DNA of 34,026 nt from Desulfonatronum sp. (GTDB lineage: Bacteria; Desulfobacterota; Desulfovibrionia; Desulfovibrionales; Desulfonatronaceae), in the NCBI GenBank assembly GCA_011049455.1, contig DSBL01000022.1:1-34026 (forward strand), in the 5' to 3' direction. Shown here one piece after another: positions 1 to 8,088 of the stretch (positions are counted from its first letter, which is position 1; each line of letters opens with the position of its first letter). A program made the translations under genes and the position numbers. Below the pieces are notes generated by a model. It was not told the origin of the DNA. It ran no database searches and saw only the letters and a program-made list of their open reading frames with translations.

Positions 1-747
1 CTAGGCCTCATCCTGCATCAATTCATCCGGGAAGTCGCAATTGACGTAGACATTCTGCACGTCGTCATAATCCTCCAGCGCCTCCATCAGCCGCACGATC
101 TTTGTGGCTGTATCCACATCAACGGGCACAAGGTTATGTGGGATCATGGTCACTTCCTCACTCTCGGCCGCGAGCCCGGCCCGGGCAAAAGCCTGCTGCA
201 CGGCTTGGAATTTCTCCGGCGTGGTGTGCACCTCCCAAAAATTTCCGTCCTCCTGGATGTCTTCGACTCCGGCATCCAATCCGACCTCCAGCAATTGTTC
301 ATCACTGGAGGTTTCACGATCAAAGCTGAACACCCCTTTTTTCTCGAACATCCAGGCCACGCACCCTGATTCGCCCAGATTGCCGTTGTTTTTAGTAAAG
401 ATATGACGAATATCCGCAACCGTCCGATTCCGGTTATCCGTGGCCGCTTCCACGAGTACGGCCACTCCGCCGGGGCCGTACCCCTCATAGGTGATTTCAT
501 CCAGGGATTCCGCGCCCAACTCGCCGGTTCCCTTTTTCAAGGCCGTTTCAATCTTGTCCTTGGGCAGATTCACGGCCTTGGCCGCGGCAATGGCCGCACG
601 CAACCTGGCATTGGAGTCCGGATCGCCGCCGCCCTGTCGGGCAGCAAGCATCACTTCCTTGGTCACCTTGGTGAAAATTTTGCCCTTTTTCTTGTCCTGC
701 ACGGATTTTCGGGCTTGAATGTTCTTCCATTTGCTGTGTCCGGCCAT
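1..747 (-). CDS. yebC: YebC/PmpR family protein (TACO1-like)
   Basis: A 248-residue protein of the YebC/PmpR/TACO1 family. Family members act as DNA-binding regulators or, as shown more recently, as ribosome-associated factors that relieve stalling on proline-rich stretches. The family hallmark N-terminus [14 protein letters not shown] is present, followed by a basic helical first domain. The central glycine-rich segment [13 protein letters not shown] (about residues 88-100) and the acidic C-terminus ending in [17 protein letters not shown] also fit the family. Length matches the usual 240-250 residues. The start ATG (747-745) has a GGGATAGGGT stretch just upstream. The gene follows rlmE on the same strand after about 20 bases, so both are probably co-transcribed. 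The family call is firm; the exact cellular role in this organism is not shown by the sequence. Confidence 0.97.
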   Translation of the reverse strand: MAGHSKWKNIQARKSVQDKKKGKIFTKVTKEVMLAARQGGGDPDSNARLRAAIAAAKAVNLPKDKIETALKKGTGELGAESLDEITYEGYGPGGVAVLVEAATDNRNRTVADIRHIFTKNNGNLGESGCVAWMFEKKGVFSFDRETSSDEQLLEVGLDAGVEDIQEDGNFWEVHTTPEKFQAVQQAFARAGLAAESEEVTMIPHNLVPVDVDTATKIVRLMEALEDYDDVQNVYVNCDFPDELMQDEA

Positions 748-766
748 ACCCTATCCCCATTGCTGT

Positions 767-1354
767 TTATTTTTTGCCCATGGCAACGAAAAACATTTCC
801 CTGCTCTCGGCGCGCGAACTCTTGGGCTTAAATCCCTGCACACGCTCGAACACCCGCCGCATTTCCTCCAACAGGGCCTTTGCTTCATGGGCTTCAAAAA
901 ACTTGACCACGAACGTGCCGCCCTTTATCAAGCACTCTCGACAGATTGCAAGAGCCTGAAAAGCCAAATCCAGCGATTTGGCCTGATCCGCGAACTTGAT
1001 CCCGGTGGTTTTTGGAGCCATGTCGCTGAGTACCACGTCAAAAGGACCCTGCTCAACCAGTGTCTGGCGGGCTTTGCTTGTTTCGTCGAAAACATCGCCC
1101 AGCACGAAAATGCCTTGCGCGGGCAGCTCGACGCTCAGGGGGTTAAGATCCATGGCCACAAGTCTGCCTTGGGCGCCGATCTTTTGCGCCGCGTACAAGG
1201 ACCAGGAGCCGGGAGAGGCTCCAAGGTCCAGCACCTTCTGGCCGACCCGCAATAACCGAAAACGCTTGTCCGCCTCCCTGATCTTGTAGACGGACCGTGC
1301 CGGGTAATTGTCCTGCTTGGCTTTTATAAAATAATGGTCACGGTAGGTTTTCAC
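767..1354 (-). CDS. rlmE: 23S rRNA 2'-O-ribose U2552 methyltransferase RlmE (FtsJ/RrmJ)
   Basis: A 195-residue SAM-dependent methyltransferase that modifies U2552 in the A-loop of 23S rRNA, acting on the large ribosomal subunit. The SAM-binding motif DLGASPGSWS lies at residues 43-52. The K-D-K-E tetrad of the FtsJ fold can be placed at K24 (in SVYK), D111 (LSDMAP), K151 (VVKFF) and E184 (SRAESRE). I chose the GTG at 1354 as start because it gives the family-typical N-terminus (M)KTYRDHYFIKAK. A longer frame to 1501 exists, but it would run into the divergent glycosyltransferase gene and adds residues without family resemblance. Only a weak GGGG precedes the GTG. Just 42 bases separate this start from the divergent gene, so the two promoters must be closely packed or overlap coding sequence. 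Confidence 0.95.
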   Translation of the reverse strand: MKTYRDHYFIKAKQDNYPARSVYKIREADKRFRLLRVGQKVLDLGASPGSWSLYAAQKIGAQGRLVAMDLNPLSVELPAQGIFVLGDVFDETSKARQTLVEQGPFDVVLSDMAPKTTGIKFADQAKSLDLAFQALAICRECLIKGGTFVVKFFEAHEAKALLEEMRRVFERVQGFKPKSSRAESREMFFVAMGKK

Positions 1355-1396
1355 GGCAACCCCGTTTGAACGTTCATCATTGAGTACCCCAAAGAA

Positions 1397-2938
1397 ATGC
1401 CAAGGCCAAGTCGCATGGATCGCCCCAAAAAACGTCCCGTCCGACTCCAGATAACCAACCAGTTCGGCCAACGCCAATCCCTGGACAATGCGCTCGAACA
1501 ATACCTGACCATACCTGGAGCCAAGGGAGTATTGCTGCTTGGACTCGGTCCGTCACCGGCGGCCCTGGCCGCCGCCGTTGGCGGGCAATCCCCCGTGGAC
1601 TACCTGGAATCACCAGATTTTGCCCGGCAGATGCCGACGTCCTGGTTGCAAGAAATCCCTGCTCACTGGCGGAAAATATCCACTGAGGATCTGCGTGAAC
1701 CGGAACTGCTGCAGCGCAAGGCCCTGTTTTATCGTCCCAACCTGAGACTGTTTCCGGATTTTTGGACACCGGTTCTGGCCGCCAAAAGCCTCGGCACTCT
1801 CCCCGCCTCCCAGGTCGCAGATGAAAAGACCCTCTGGATGCCCGCACCCCAAAAGAGGCTTCTGGTCAACGAACTCTCCGGTGCCTTTGCCAAGGCTGGA
1901 ATGCATGTCCATGCCCTTCCCCAGGACCTGCCACCGACAGTGTTTCTGAAGCAATTACAAGCACATCGGCCTGACTTCTTTTTTTGCATAAATTTCCAGG
2001 GACTGGATCCCTTCGGACAAAACTTCGCCGCCCTGAACCACCTGGAAGTGCCCGTGGCGGTCTGGTGCGTGGACAATCCCTTTCATCTTCTGTCCGCCCT
2101 GAAATCAACCTTTTGGCAACAGTGCATGCTGTTCGTAACGGACGACTGGTTCATCAACCCGCTGTTGTCTCACGGCGCCCGGCGCGTATGCCATCTGCCC
2201 CTGGCCACCGACCCGGACCATTTTCAACCGCATAAAGCATTTCATGACGATGAGCTGGCCCAAAAAATCGTTTTTGTGGGCCGCTCTTCCTTTCCGGACA
2301 AAAACAATTTTTTTGCCGGATGTCGTCTTTCCCGCGACAACATGGCACAAGCCGCGGAAATGATGGCCCAGGGTCTCCGTCCTGATTTTGCCTGGTGGCG
2401 GTTGCGATATGAACAAACGCCGCTTTGGCCGGCGCAAAGTGTTCGACAAATCGGTTTTGCTGCCGAGCAGTGCAATCTGGCATGGCGCACAGCACACCTC
2501 GCGGCCGCGGCTGAAATGGGACTGACCGTCTTCGGCGATCCTGACTGGCGCGAGCGGCTGCCCGCCAATGTGGAGCTGCGTCCGCCAGTGGATTATTATG
2601 GTCCGCTGGGCGACATCTACAGCCAGGCGCGTTTCACCCTGAACCTGACCAGCCTGCTTTTGCCCCACGGGCTGACGCAACGGCATTTCGACGTTTGGGC
2701 CGCAGGTGGCTTTTTGCTCACGGATAACACACCGGGACTTCGGATTTTTGACCAGGAGCTGGTCCACGAGATTGCTTTCGCCAAGCCGGAGGAATTCCGC
2801 CCCTTGGTTCAACGTTTGGATGCCGACCCAATCAGTGCGGCTGAGCTACGCCAAGCCTGGCAAAAACATATCCTGGCCAAACACACCTATGACCATCGCG
2901 TGTCAACCTTGCTGGATGCACTGGACCTGAAACCATGA
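1397..2938 (+). CDS. CgeB-like glycosyltransferase family protein
   Basis: A 513-residue soluble protein that resembles the CgeB/DUF3880 glycosyltransferases common in Desulfovibrio-like bacteria. The N-terminal part (about 40-130) contains a glycine/alanine-rich GVLLLGLGPSP segment. The middle has the hydrophobic DFFFCINFQGLDP and VPVAVWCVDNPFHLL motifs typical of a GT-B acceptor-domain strand/loop. The C-terminal third has RFTLNLTSLLLPHGLTQR followed by a FDVWAAGGFLLTD motif, which corresponds to the donor-sugar binding region of GT-B enzymes that transfer from nucleotide sugars. Substrate and product cannot be told from sequence. The ATG at 1397 lies after CCCCAAAGAA; an alternative ATG lies six codons in, after AAGG. 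It sits divergently to rlmE and directly upstream of tRNA-Ala, with no other glycan genes adjacent. Confidence 0.8.
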   Translation: MPRPSRMDRPKKRPVRLQITNQFGQRQSLDNALEQYLTIPGAKGVLLLGLGPSPAALAAAVGGQSPVDYLESPDFARQMPTSWLQEIPAHWRKISTEDLREPELLQRKALFYRPNLRLFPDFWTPVLAAKSLGTLPASQVADEKTLWMPAPQKRLLVNELSGAFAKAGMHVHALPQDLPPTVFLKQLQAHRPDFFFCINFQGLDPFGQNFAALNHLEVPVAVWCVDNPFHLLSALKSTFWQQCMLFVTDDWFINPLLSHGARRVCHLPLATDPDHFQPHKAFHDDELAQKIVFVGRSSFPDKNNFFAGCRLSRDNMAQAAEMMAQGLRPDFAWWRLRYEQTPLWPAQSVRQIGFAAEQCNLAWRTAHLAAAAEMGLTVFGDPDWRERLPANVELRPPVDYYGPLGDIYSQARFTLNLTSLLLPHGLTQRHFDVWAAGGFLLTDNTPGLRIFDQELVHEIAFAKPEEFRPLVQRLDADPISAAELRQAWQKHILAKHTYDHRVSTLLDALDLKP

Positions 2939-3000
2939 TGCGGCATCCTGCCTTGACCGTGAATGCATTTCCCAGTATTTGTCACCTCCATCAACGCCGT

Positions 3001-3076
3001 GGGGGCGTGGCTCAGCTGGGAGAGCGCTGCCTTCGCAAGGCAGAGGTCGGGGGTTCGAATCCCCCCGTCTCCACCA
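3001..3076 (+). tRNA. tRNA-Ala (anticodon CGC)
   Basis: A complete 76-base cloverleaf. The acceptor stem GGGGGCG pairs with CGTCTCC (3066-3072), including the G3:U70 wobble that is the alanine identity element. The anticodon stem CTGCC/GGCAG (3027-3031, 3039-3043) encloses loop TTCGCAA with anticodon CGC at 3034-3036. The T-arm is GGGGG-TTCGAAT-CCCCC (3049-3065), the discriminator is A, and CCA (3074-3076) is encoded. It reads the GCG alanine codon. A hairpin terminator follows 12 bases later. Confidence 0.98.
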
Positions 3077-3088
3077 TTAAAAATCAAT

Positions 3089-3117
3089 GGCTCCATCATC
3101 AGGGAGCCTTCTTTTCC
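3089..3117 (+). terminator. Rho-independent terminator after tRNA-Ala
   Basis: GGCTCC (3089-3094) pairs with GGAGCC (3103-3108) across an 8-base loop, followed by the T-rich run TTCTTTTCC. It lies immediately downstream of the tRNA CCA end, as expected for ending tRNA transcription. Confidence 0.75.
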
Positions 3118-3408
3118 TGCATTGTCTGCCCTTCTGCGTGGAAAACGCATTCTCGACTCCATGGAGACTTCCCAAAATTCCATAATAGTCTCCAACTTCA
3201 GGATTCACGATTGGCTTTTCCAGGGGCCGCGCGCATTGGCACTTGGTCTTTTTGCAGCCGGCCTTTTCTATACGTAACGTCTCAAGACGTTGCGTGTGCG
3301 GATGACAGGACGTCACCTCGACGATCGTGAAACCGTCGGACGACCAACAAAAAACCGCGCTCATCCGTAGACAGAAACATCGAAAATGCAGAAAGGATTC
3401 TCGACGTC
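3118..3408. other. Gene-poor stretch between tRNA-Ala and the next genes
   Basis: No gene of known family is visible. One 38-codon frame on the plus strand (3161-3277) encodes a short peptide ending in a hydrophobic GLFAAGLFY segment, but it has no ribosome-binding site. The following DNA has several short frames that break each other off (stops at 3328 and 3368), which could be the remains of a decayed gene. I see no tRNA-derived attachment repeat that would mark an integrated element. Confidence 0.4.
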
Positions 3409-3543
3409 ATGCCTGAAAAACCCATCGCACCCAAGACATCGCCGATAAAAATCCACGACATGATATACACTTTCGTCAAAACCCTGGCCAAAGATGCACG
3501 CCGCACGAAGCTGGCAGTCGATTTCAAGGTGAAAGGGTTTTGA
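3409..3543 (+). CDS. Possible 44-residue basic small protein
   Basis: A short frame starting at ATG 3409 with AAAGGA about 11 bases upstream, ending at TGA 3541-3543. The product starts MPEKPIAPKTSPIKIHD, has a helical middle (MIYTFVKTLAKDARRTK) and ends AVDFKVKGF; it is strongly basic. I do not recognise a family. The same frame is open upstream to a stop at 3328 but without another good start. It could be a genuine small protein, or the 3' end of a decayed gene whose 5' part is scattered in the other frames of 3161-3400. Its end is 54 bases before the trmN6-like start. Confidence 0.3.
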   Translation: MPEKPIAPKTSPIKIHDMIYTFVKTLAKDARRTKLAVDFKVKGF

Positions 3544-3597
3544 AAACCCAGATTATCAACACCTGAAACTCAAAAAAGCTGACCTGCCTCTTCCTTC

Positions 3598-4371
3598 ATG
3601 AACACCAGCAACCCATCGGTTCTCTTTTGCCGTCAATATTTCCCGCGCGGCCTGTCCCAGCCAAAAGACGGCTTCCGGTTTTCCGCGGATGCGTTGTTGT
3701 TGGCCTGCTTTGCGGGATCACGGAAACCCCTACGGGTTTTAGACCTGGGTACCGGCTGCGGGGTCGTGGGGTTGGGGCTGCTGCTGATCCATGCCGAAGC
3801 AAACTTTACAGTAATGGGAGTGGATCATGATCCGTCGATGATCCAAGCCGCCAAAATCAATGCCGCCGCCTTGGGATTCGAGCATCGATTCACGACTGTT
3901 CTCGGCAATGTCGCCAAAAAAATCGCGACATTGCCGCCCGGCCGATTCGATCTCGTGCTCTGCAACCCTCCCTACCGCCAAAAAGGACGCGGACGCATGC
4001 CCGCCGACGAGACCGTCCAATCGGCCCGCTTTGAAACATCCGCCCGCATTGAGGATTTCATCCGCACGGCGACACTGGCCCTGGACACCAAAGGACGCTT
4101 GGCCATGATTCATCTGCCTGAAAATTTGCATCGAATATTTTCGTTCATGCACGCCTGCAAACTGGAACCGAAACGATTGCGCTTCGTCCATGGCCACCAG
4201 CGCAAGCCGGCCTCACTGCTCCTGGTTGAGGCCCGCAAGACCGGACGCCCTGGGCTGCGAGTCGAACCGCCGCTCGTACTCTATCATCCTTCAGCGCGAG
4301 AGAACGCTCTGACCGAGGAAGCCTTGGAATTTTGTCCCTTTCTGAAATGCAATGCTTCCCGCCCGGGATGA
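3598..4371 (+). CDS. TrmN6-like tRNA1(Val) (adenine-37-N6)-methyltransferase
   Basis: A 257-residue SAM-dependent N6-adenine methyltransferase of the YfiC/TrmN6 type, which in E. coli methylates A37 of tRNA1(Val). Motif I, VLDLGTGCGVVGLG, lies at residues 47-60, and the catalytic NPPY motif, the signature for N6-amino methylation, at 123-126 followed by RQKGRGR. The N-terminal FPRGLSQPKDGFRFSADALLLA segment is split here into FPRGLSQPKDGFRF and SADALLLA; both are characteristic of the family. The C-terminal VHGHQRKPASLLLVEARK is also typical. ATG 3598 is chosen because the family N-terminus begins shortly after it; no strong ribosome-binding site is visible (CTGACCTGCCTCTTCCTTC). It stands alone between the small-ORF stretch and the convergent CBS gene. 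The substrate could differ, as NPPY enzymes also modify rRNA or protein glutamine. Confidence 0.85.
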   Translation: MNTSNPSVLFCRQYFPRGLSQPKDGFRFSADALLLACFAGSRKPLRVLDLGTGCGVVGLGLLLIHAEANFTVMGVDHDPSMIQAAKINAAALGFEHRFTTVLGNVAKKIATLPPGRFDLVLCNPPYRQKGRGRMPADETVQSARFETSARIEDFIRTATLALDTKGRLAMIHLPENLHRIFSFMHACKLEPKRLRFVHGHQRKPASLLLVEARKTGRPGLRVEPPLVLYHPSARENALTEEALEFCPFLKCNASRPG

Positions 4372-4406
4372 AGATTCGAACATGGAAGCTTGGCACATGC
4401 AAAGGG

Positions 4407-5084
4407 TTATTGGACTGGATGCAAATTCTCCCGCACCCAATACAACAGATTAAATTGATCTTTCAGCTTCTCAATCAGGGCGTCCAAATCCTCCTTCTCC
4501 AGATCCTGGATGCGAACATAGACTTGCCTGAACCCCTCTTCCTGCTGTTGGCCGTAAGAGGTCAGAATGCTGATGATCCTGGCTTTTTCCGAACGCAAAA
4601 ATTCCAGCACCTCTTTCAGGCTGCCCGGGGTGTTGGGCAGCTTGAGCGCAAGTTGCACCCCTCCGTATTTTGCTCCGGTGATGGAAATCAGCACCTTGAA
4701 AATATCACTCTCCGTGATGATCCCCACGACCGTCCCCTGATCATCCACCACGGGCAATCCCCCGACCCGCCTTTCCATCATCAACAGCGAGGCCTTTTCA
4801 ATGGTATTGTTCGGGGTTACGGTAAAAGGCTTAACAGTCATGATGTCCTTTACCTTGATCTCGGAAAGCAGATAATACAGCTCGTGAATATCCAACGTCG
4901 TGGCTTTGGAGGGAGAGGCTTCCTTGATATCCCTGTCCGTGACGATGCCGAGAAGCCTTTTCCCGCCATCCACCACGGGCAAGCGGCGAATATGCTTTTC
5001 TTTCATGATTTTCGAAACCTTCATCATGGAAACATCCGGCTCCACCGTGATTACTTCCCTGGTCATCCAATCGTTGATAAGCAT
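4407..5084 (-). CDS. CBS-pair and ACT domain protein (AcuB-like)
   Basis: A 225-residue cytosolic regulatory protein with two CBS domains followed by an ACT domain. CBS 1 covers roughly residues 7-62 (MTREVITVEPDVSMMKVSKI, RRLPVVDGGKRLLGIVTDRD). CBS 2 covers 79-133 (VKDIMTVKPFTVTPNNTIEKA, split here for brevity by its second half GGLPVVDDQGTVVGIITESD). The ACT domain covers about 140-215, starting ALKLPNTPGSLKEVLEFL. CBS pairs usually bind adenine nucleotides and ACT domains amino acids, so the protein probably senses metabolites. The start ATG at 5084 has an excellent AAGGAGGAG upstream. It is divergent from larC across 89 bases. Acetoin-utilisation AcuB shares the layout, but no acetoin genes are near, so the function is open. 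Confidence 0.88.
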   Translation of the reverse strand: MLINDWMTREVITVEPDVSMMKVSKIMKEKHIRRLPVVDGGKRLLGIVTDRDIKEASPSKATTLDIHELYYLLSEIKVKDIMTVKPFTVTPNNTIEKASLLMMERRVGGLPVVDDQGTVVGIITESDIFKVLISITGAKYGGVQLALKLPNTPGSLKEVLEFLRSEKARIISILTSYGQQQEEGFRQVYVRIQDLEKEDLDALIEKLKDQFNLLYWVRENLHPVQ

Positions 5085-5173
5085 GAAAACTCCTCCTTAA
5101 GGATAATAAAATTGTTGGCTCGGTTTTTTGCACAGGCGGTAAATGATAGCAAGAGAACAAACGGAAGAAAACC

Positions 5174-6415
5174 ATGAAAATTCTCCATCTGGAATGTTCC
5201 AGCGGACTCGGCGGCGATATGTTTCTGGCCTCTCTGGCGGATCTGGGTGTGGATCTGCATCTTCTGGAGTCTGCGTTGCGCGCCGCCGGCCTGGGTGTGC
5301 GTCTGATCTGTCGGTCGACCACGCGCCAGGGATTGTCCGGAAAATTCCTGGAAATCCAGGAAGAAACCCACCAGCCGCTTCGTCGTCTTTCGGACATCAA
5401 AACGGTGCTGGCCGCTTTGCCCCTGTCCGGAGAGGTGATTCAACGAAGCCTCTCCGCGATTGAACGCCTGGGCCAAGTGGAGGCCCAGGTGCACGGTATG
5501 GCCGTGGAGGATGTTCACTTCCATGAAATCGGTGCAATGGATACCATCGTGGACGTGGTGGGCGCCTTCTGGGCTTTGGAAACCCTGGAGATCGAGCAGG
5601 TTTTTGCCTCGCCCCTGCCCTGGTTCGAGGGCAGGATCGACTGCGCCCACGGCTTTCTGCCCCTGCCGGCGCCCGCCGTGGTGGAACTGCTCAAGAACAA
5701 GCCAGTGTACCCAACGGAACATCGCGCTGAACTGATCACTCCCACCGGGGCACTGCTCCTGGATCAAATCGTCGCCGCATTCGGCCCTCAGCCCTGCGGA
5801 ACGCTTTTGGGCTGCGGCATTGGTTTGGGCCGAACGGAACTTGCACGGCAGCCCAATGCGCTGCGCTCCTTTTTGGTGGATGCCCGGTCACCAAGCATTC
5901 GGAGTGCATCGCGTCACCAGGCTTTGGAAACGATAATCGAGGATATTGTTGTTCTGGAGACGAATATCGACCATCTGACCGGCGAAGAACTCGGGGCGTG
6001 TTTTGAAGGCTTGCTCCAGGACGGCGCCTTGGATGTGCTGTTCACACCTGGAGTGATGAAAAAAAACCGTCCCGGAGGTCTTTTGCAAGTCATCTGCCGG
6101 CCGGAGGATCTCCCGGAAGTAGAGCAGGCCGTGTTCCGGCACAGCATGACCCTGGGACTGCGGCGGCGACGCATGGAACGGGTTGTACTGAAGCGGACCC
6201 CAGCCGCCCGAGAAACACCTTTCGGTTCGCTGCCCACAAAGCAGACAACCCTCGACAAGCAGATCTATGCCCGCCCTGAATTCGAGGCGTTGAAAAAGCT
6301 GGCGCAGCGTTCCGGCCGCACCGTGGCCCAACTCCGGTATCTCCTGCAATCAACGGCAGATGATGCGCAGTTCGAGGAAGGTGCCGAGCAGGACGAATCC
6401 GGGGTCACAAGGTAA
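5174..6415 (+). CDS. larC: Nickel pincer cofactor biosynthesis protein LarC
   Basis: A 413-residue LarC (DUF111) protein, the CTP-dependent nickel insertase that adds Ni to the pincer nucleotide cofactor of lactate racemase and related epimerases. Family marks are the N-terminus MKILHLECSSGLGGDMFLASL, here seen as LECSSGLGGDMFLASL, the VEDVHFHEIGAMDTIVDVVG motif around residues 112-131 with its HxHE, and the C-terminal FTPGVMKKNRPGGLLQVIC stretch that is encoded by a separate larC2 frame in lactobacilli but is fused in one frame here. Length is normal. ATG 5174 follows CGGAAGAAAACC. LarB and LarE are not in the window. The last 11 bases overlap the convergent helical gene. Confidence 0.93.
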   Translation: MKILHLECSSGLGGDMFLASLADLGVDLHLLESALRAAGLGVRLICRSTTRQGLSGKFLEIQEETHQPLRRLSDIKTVLAALPLSGEVIQRSLSAIERLGQVEAQVHGMAVEDVHFHEIGAMDTIVDVVGAFWALETLEIEQVFASPLPWFEGRIDCAHGFLPLPAPAVVELLKNKPVYPTEHRAELITPTGALLLDQIVAAFGPQPCGTLLGCGIGLGRTELARQPNALRSFLVDARSPSIRSASRHQALETIIEDIVVLETNIDHLTGEELGACFEGLLQDGALDVLFTPGVMKKNRPGGLLQVICRPEDLPEVEQAVFRHSMTLGLRRRRMERVVLKRTPAARETPFGSLPTKQTTLDKQIYARPEFEALKKLAQRSGRTVAQLRYLLQSTADDAQFEEGAEQDESGVTR

Positions 6416-7181
6416 ACGATTGATAGATCTTGAAAACATCATCGTATGTCATGCGCTTGCGCAGACCCAGAAACATCTCCACGGACATCTCCATCTTGTT
6501 TTCCATGTCCGCCAGGATTTCCTTGCGCAGCAAAATCAAGCGGTGCTTGACAAAGTCCAGTTCAAACCCGTCCTGGATCAGGGCCATGCCTTCGGCAAAA
6601 TAGTATGATCGGACATACTCTGAAATCATTCCCAATTTTTTCAAATCATTGCGTCTGGCATACATGGAATAGACCATCATGTTGATGATCAGTGCTTCGA
6701 TTTTCATGGACTGATCAATCACCAAAAATTTTTCACGCGTTTTGGGACTTTCCATGCTTTGCAGGGCTTGCTGGGCGATATCGAAAACTTCTCTTTCAAA
6801 AACCGGCGAAATGGGAAATTTGGAAATGATGCGGATCAACACCTTTTGAGGATTTTCATTGCCTCCGATTCCAAGAAGACAAATGGCCAACAGGTCCAGC
6901 TTGCGATGCAGGTCTCGAACCAAGTTTTTTTTCTTGACTCCGGCCAACCTGACGCAGTCCTCGGGAGTAAGATTTGAACTCAACAGTTGCAAAAGGTGCC
7001 TGATGAACGGCTCTGAAACATGCTTGGCCTCCTCTGCCAAAAAACGGCCGTTCTTGCGTTCATCCAATGCCTTTTTCAAGGAAAGCCAATACGCGGCCAC
7101 AGCCTCGAGCGGGGCATGAACCAGGTCCGCAACCCGCCCATCCTGAATTGAAGGGATGTTTCTGCTTTGCTCCGGTAACAT
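6405..7181 (-). CDS. Uncharacterised alpha-helical protein
   Basis: A 258-residue protein that I do not recognise. It has no signal peptide or membrane segment, few glycines, and reads as almost entirely helical with many charged residues (for example LDERKNGRFLAEEAKHV, VKKKNLVRDLHRKLDLL, and the C-terminal FLGLRKRMTYDDVFKIYQS). The start ATG at 7181 is preferred over one seven codons upstream because AAAGGA lies 6 bases before it. A TAGAAT sequence at 7240-7235 on the same strand could be a -10 element. It converges on larC with an 11-base overlap of the coding ends. A cytosolic regulator or phasin-like structural protein would be possible, but this is speculation. Confidence 0.75.
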   Translation of the reverse strand: MLPEQSRNIPSIQDGRVADLVHAPLEAVAAYWLSLKKALDERKNGRFLAEEAKHVSEPFIRHLLQLLSSNLTPEDCVRLAGVKKKNLVRDLHRKLDLLAICLLGIGGNENPQKVLIRIISKFPISPVFEREVFDIAQQALQSMESPKTREKFLVIDQSMKIEALIINMMVYSMYARRNDLKKLGMISEYVRSYYFAEGMALIQDGFELDFVKHRLILLRKEILADMENKMEMSVEMFLGLRKRMTYDDVFKIYQSFTL

Positions 7182-7453
7182 CGTGCATCCTTTGCTCTTC
7201 AAAATCTCTTGGCAATCCCATTTTCACTGTTTGTATTCTACGTCATTTACACGGGAAAGAAAACAATAAGCCAAGAGACCCGCGGCAATGACCGCAGCCG
7301 TGAAAAGCGCCGATACGGGGCGATGAATGGACGAAAACGGTTGTGCATTTTCCGCGCCCCTCATGATCAAAGGCCATGCGGCAAGAAAAAAACGATGTGA
7401 TCTGCTGAACAGTTATGGGAACATCCCCGGCATTTTTCGTCCATCCAGCTCCA
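7182..7453. other. Intergenic stretch upstream of pgpA
   Basis: About 300 bases between two outward-facing genes. Short frames exist on both strands (a plus frame from TTG 7209 and a minus frame 7557-7243), but none has a ribosome-binding site, a domain or codon use that supports a gene. The region probably holds the promoters of the two flanking genes. Confidence 0.5.
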
Positions 7454-7482
7454 TTGTGCATGACAATGCAGGATGATATATA
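7454..7482 (+). promoter_or_regulatory. Candidate sigma-70 promoter for pgpA
   Basis: TTGTGC (7454-7459) and TATATA (7477-7482) are spaced by 17 bases, in an AT-rich patch that stands out from its surroundings. Transcription would begin near 7490, which makes the TTG at 7492 an unlikely translation start and favours ATG 7534. Confidence 0.45.
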
Positions 7483-7533
7483 TAAGATCGGTTGCTCGAA
7501 CATGCCTGGAATCAAATAATCGTCCTTTTCATC

Positions 7534-8022
7534 ATGGATTCGGGAACACTTTTTCACGCCAGAACAGACTTTCTGGCTTCCAGTATCGCCACCCTCGGCC
7601 CCCTGGGAAGACTGCCCAAGGCCCCGGGGAGCTGGGGATCGCTGGGCGCTGTCCTGGCTGCTCCCTGGCTGTTTCTGCCCTTTTCCACACCCATCCGGGT
7701 TCTGATTTTGCTGCTGGTTTTAACCAGTGGAACCTGGGCCGCCGGGCGGATGGAAAAGCTCTTGAACCGCAAGGATCCCGGCTGCGTGGTGGTGGATGAA
7801 CTCTGCGGCCAATGGTTGACCTTCCTGCCCTTTGCATCGTTGGGACATTGGCAACTGGTGGCCGGTTTCGCCTTGTTCAGAATCTTCGACATCTTCAAAC
7901 CCTGGCCGGTACGCCTGGCGGAACAACGTATTCACGGGGGGTTGGGAGTGATGCTGGACGATTGCGTGGCAGCCTTGTATGCAGCGCTTGCGCTGTGGGC
8001 CGTGATCAGCTTTTGTTCATAA
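7534..8022 (+). CDS. pgpA: Phosphatidylglycerophosphatase A
   Basis: A 162-residue integral membrane enzyme that dephosphorylates phosphatidylglycerophosphate to phosphatidylglycerol in the inner membrane. Family features are LGPLGRLPKAPGSWGSL near the N-terminus, the KDPGCVVVDELCGQW motif with its acidic pair, and FRIFDIFKPWPVR followed by GGLGVMLDDCVAALYA. These are the conserved PgpA motifs in order. Hydrophobic segments lie at LAAPWLFLPF, VLILLLVLTSG, and the C-terminal ALYAALALWAVISF. The start is uncertain: ATG 7534 has no clear ribosome-binding site, and TTG 7492 would add 14 residues but lies almost at the predicted transcription start. The stop is inside the A-tract of the shared terminator with pal. 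Confidence 0.93.
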   Translation: MDSGTLFHARTDFLASSIATLGPLGRLPKAPGSWGSLGAVLAAPWLFLPFSTPIRVLILLLVLTSGTWAAGRMEKLLNRKDPGCVVVDELCGQWLTFLPFASLGHWQLVAGFALFRIFDIFKPWPVRLAEQRIHGGLGVMLDDCVAALYAALALWAVISFCS

Positions 8023-8060
8023 AAAAAAACGCCGCCGGCCTTTGGGCCGGCGGCGTTTTT
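8021..8060. terminator. Bidirectional Rho-independent terminator between pgpA and pal
   Basis: A perfect 11-base-pair stem CGCCGCCGGCC (8030-8040) / GGCCGGCGGCG (8045-8055) with loop TTTG, flanked by nine A on the left and five T on the right. It can therefore end both the plus-strand pgpA transcript and the minus-strand tol-pal transcript. Confidence 0.95.
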
Positions 8061-8088
8061 CCTATACCAAACCTGATGCGGCAGCTTC

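Noticed and set aside
1355-1501. Longer start for rlmE at 1501
   Set aside because: The added 49 residues do not resemble the family and would overlap the divergent glycosyltransferase start.
3001-3600. Integrated element using the tRNA-Ala 3' end as attachment site
   Set aside because: No second copy of the tRNA 3' end and no integrase gene can be seen in the window.
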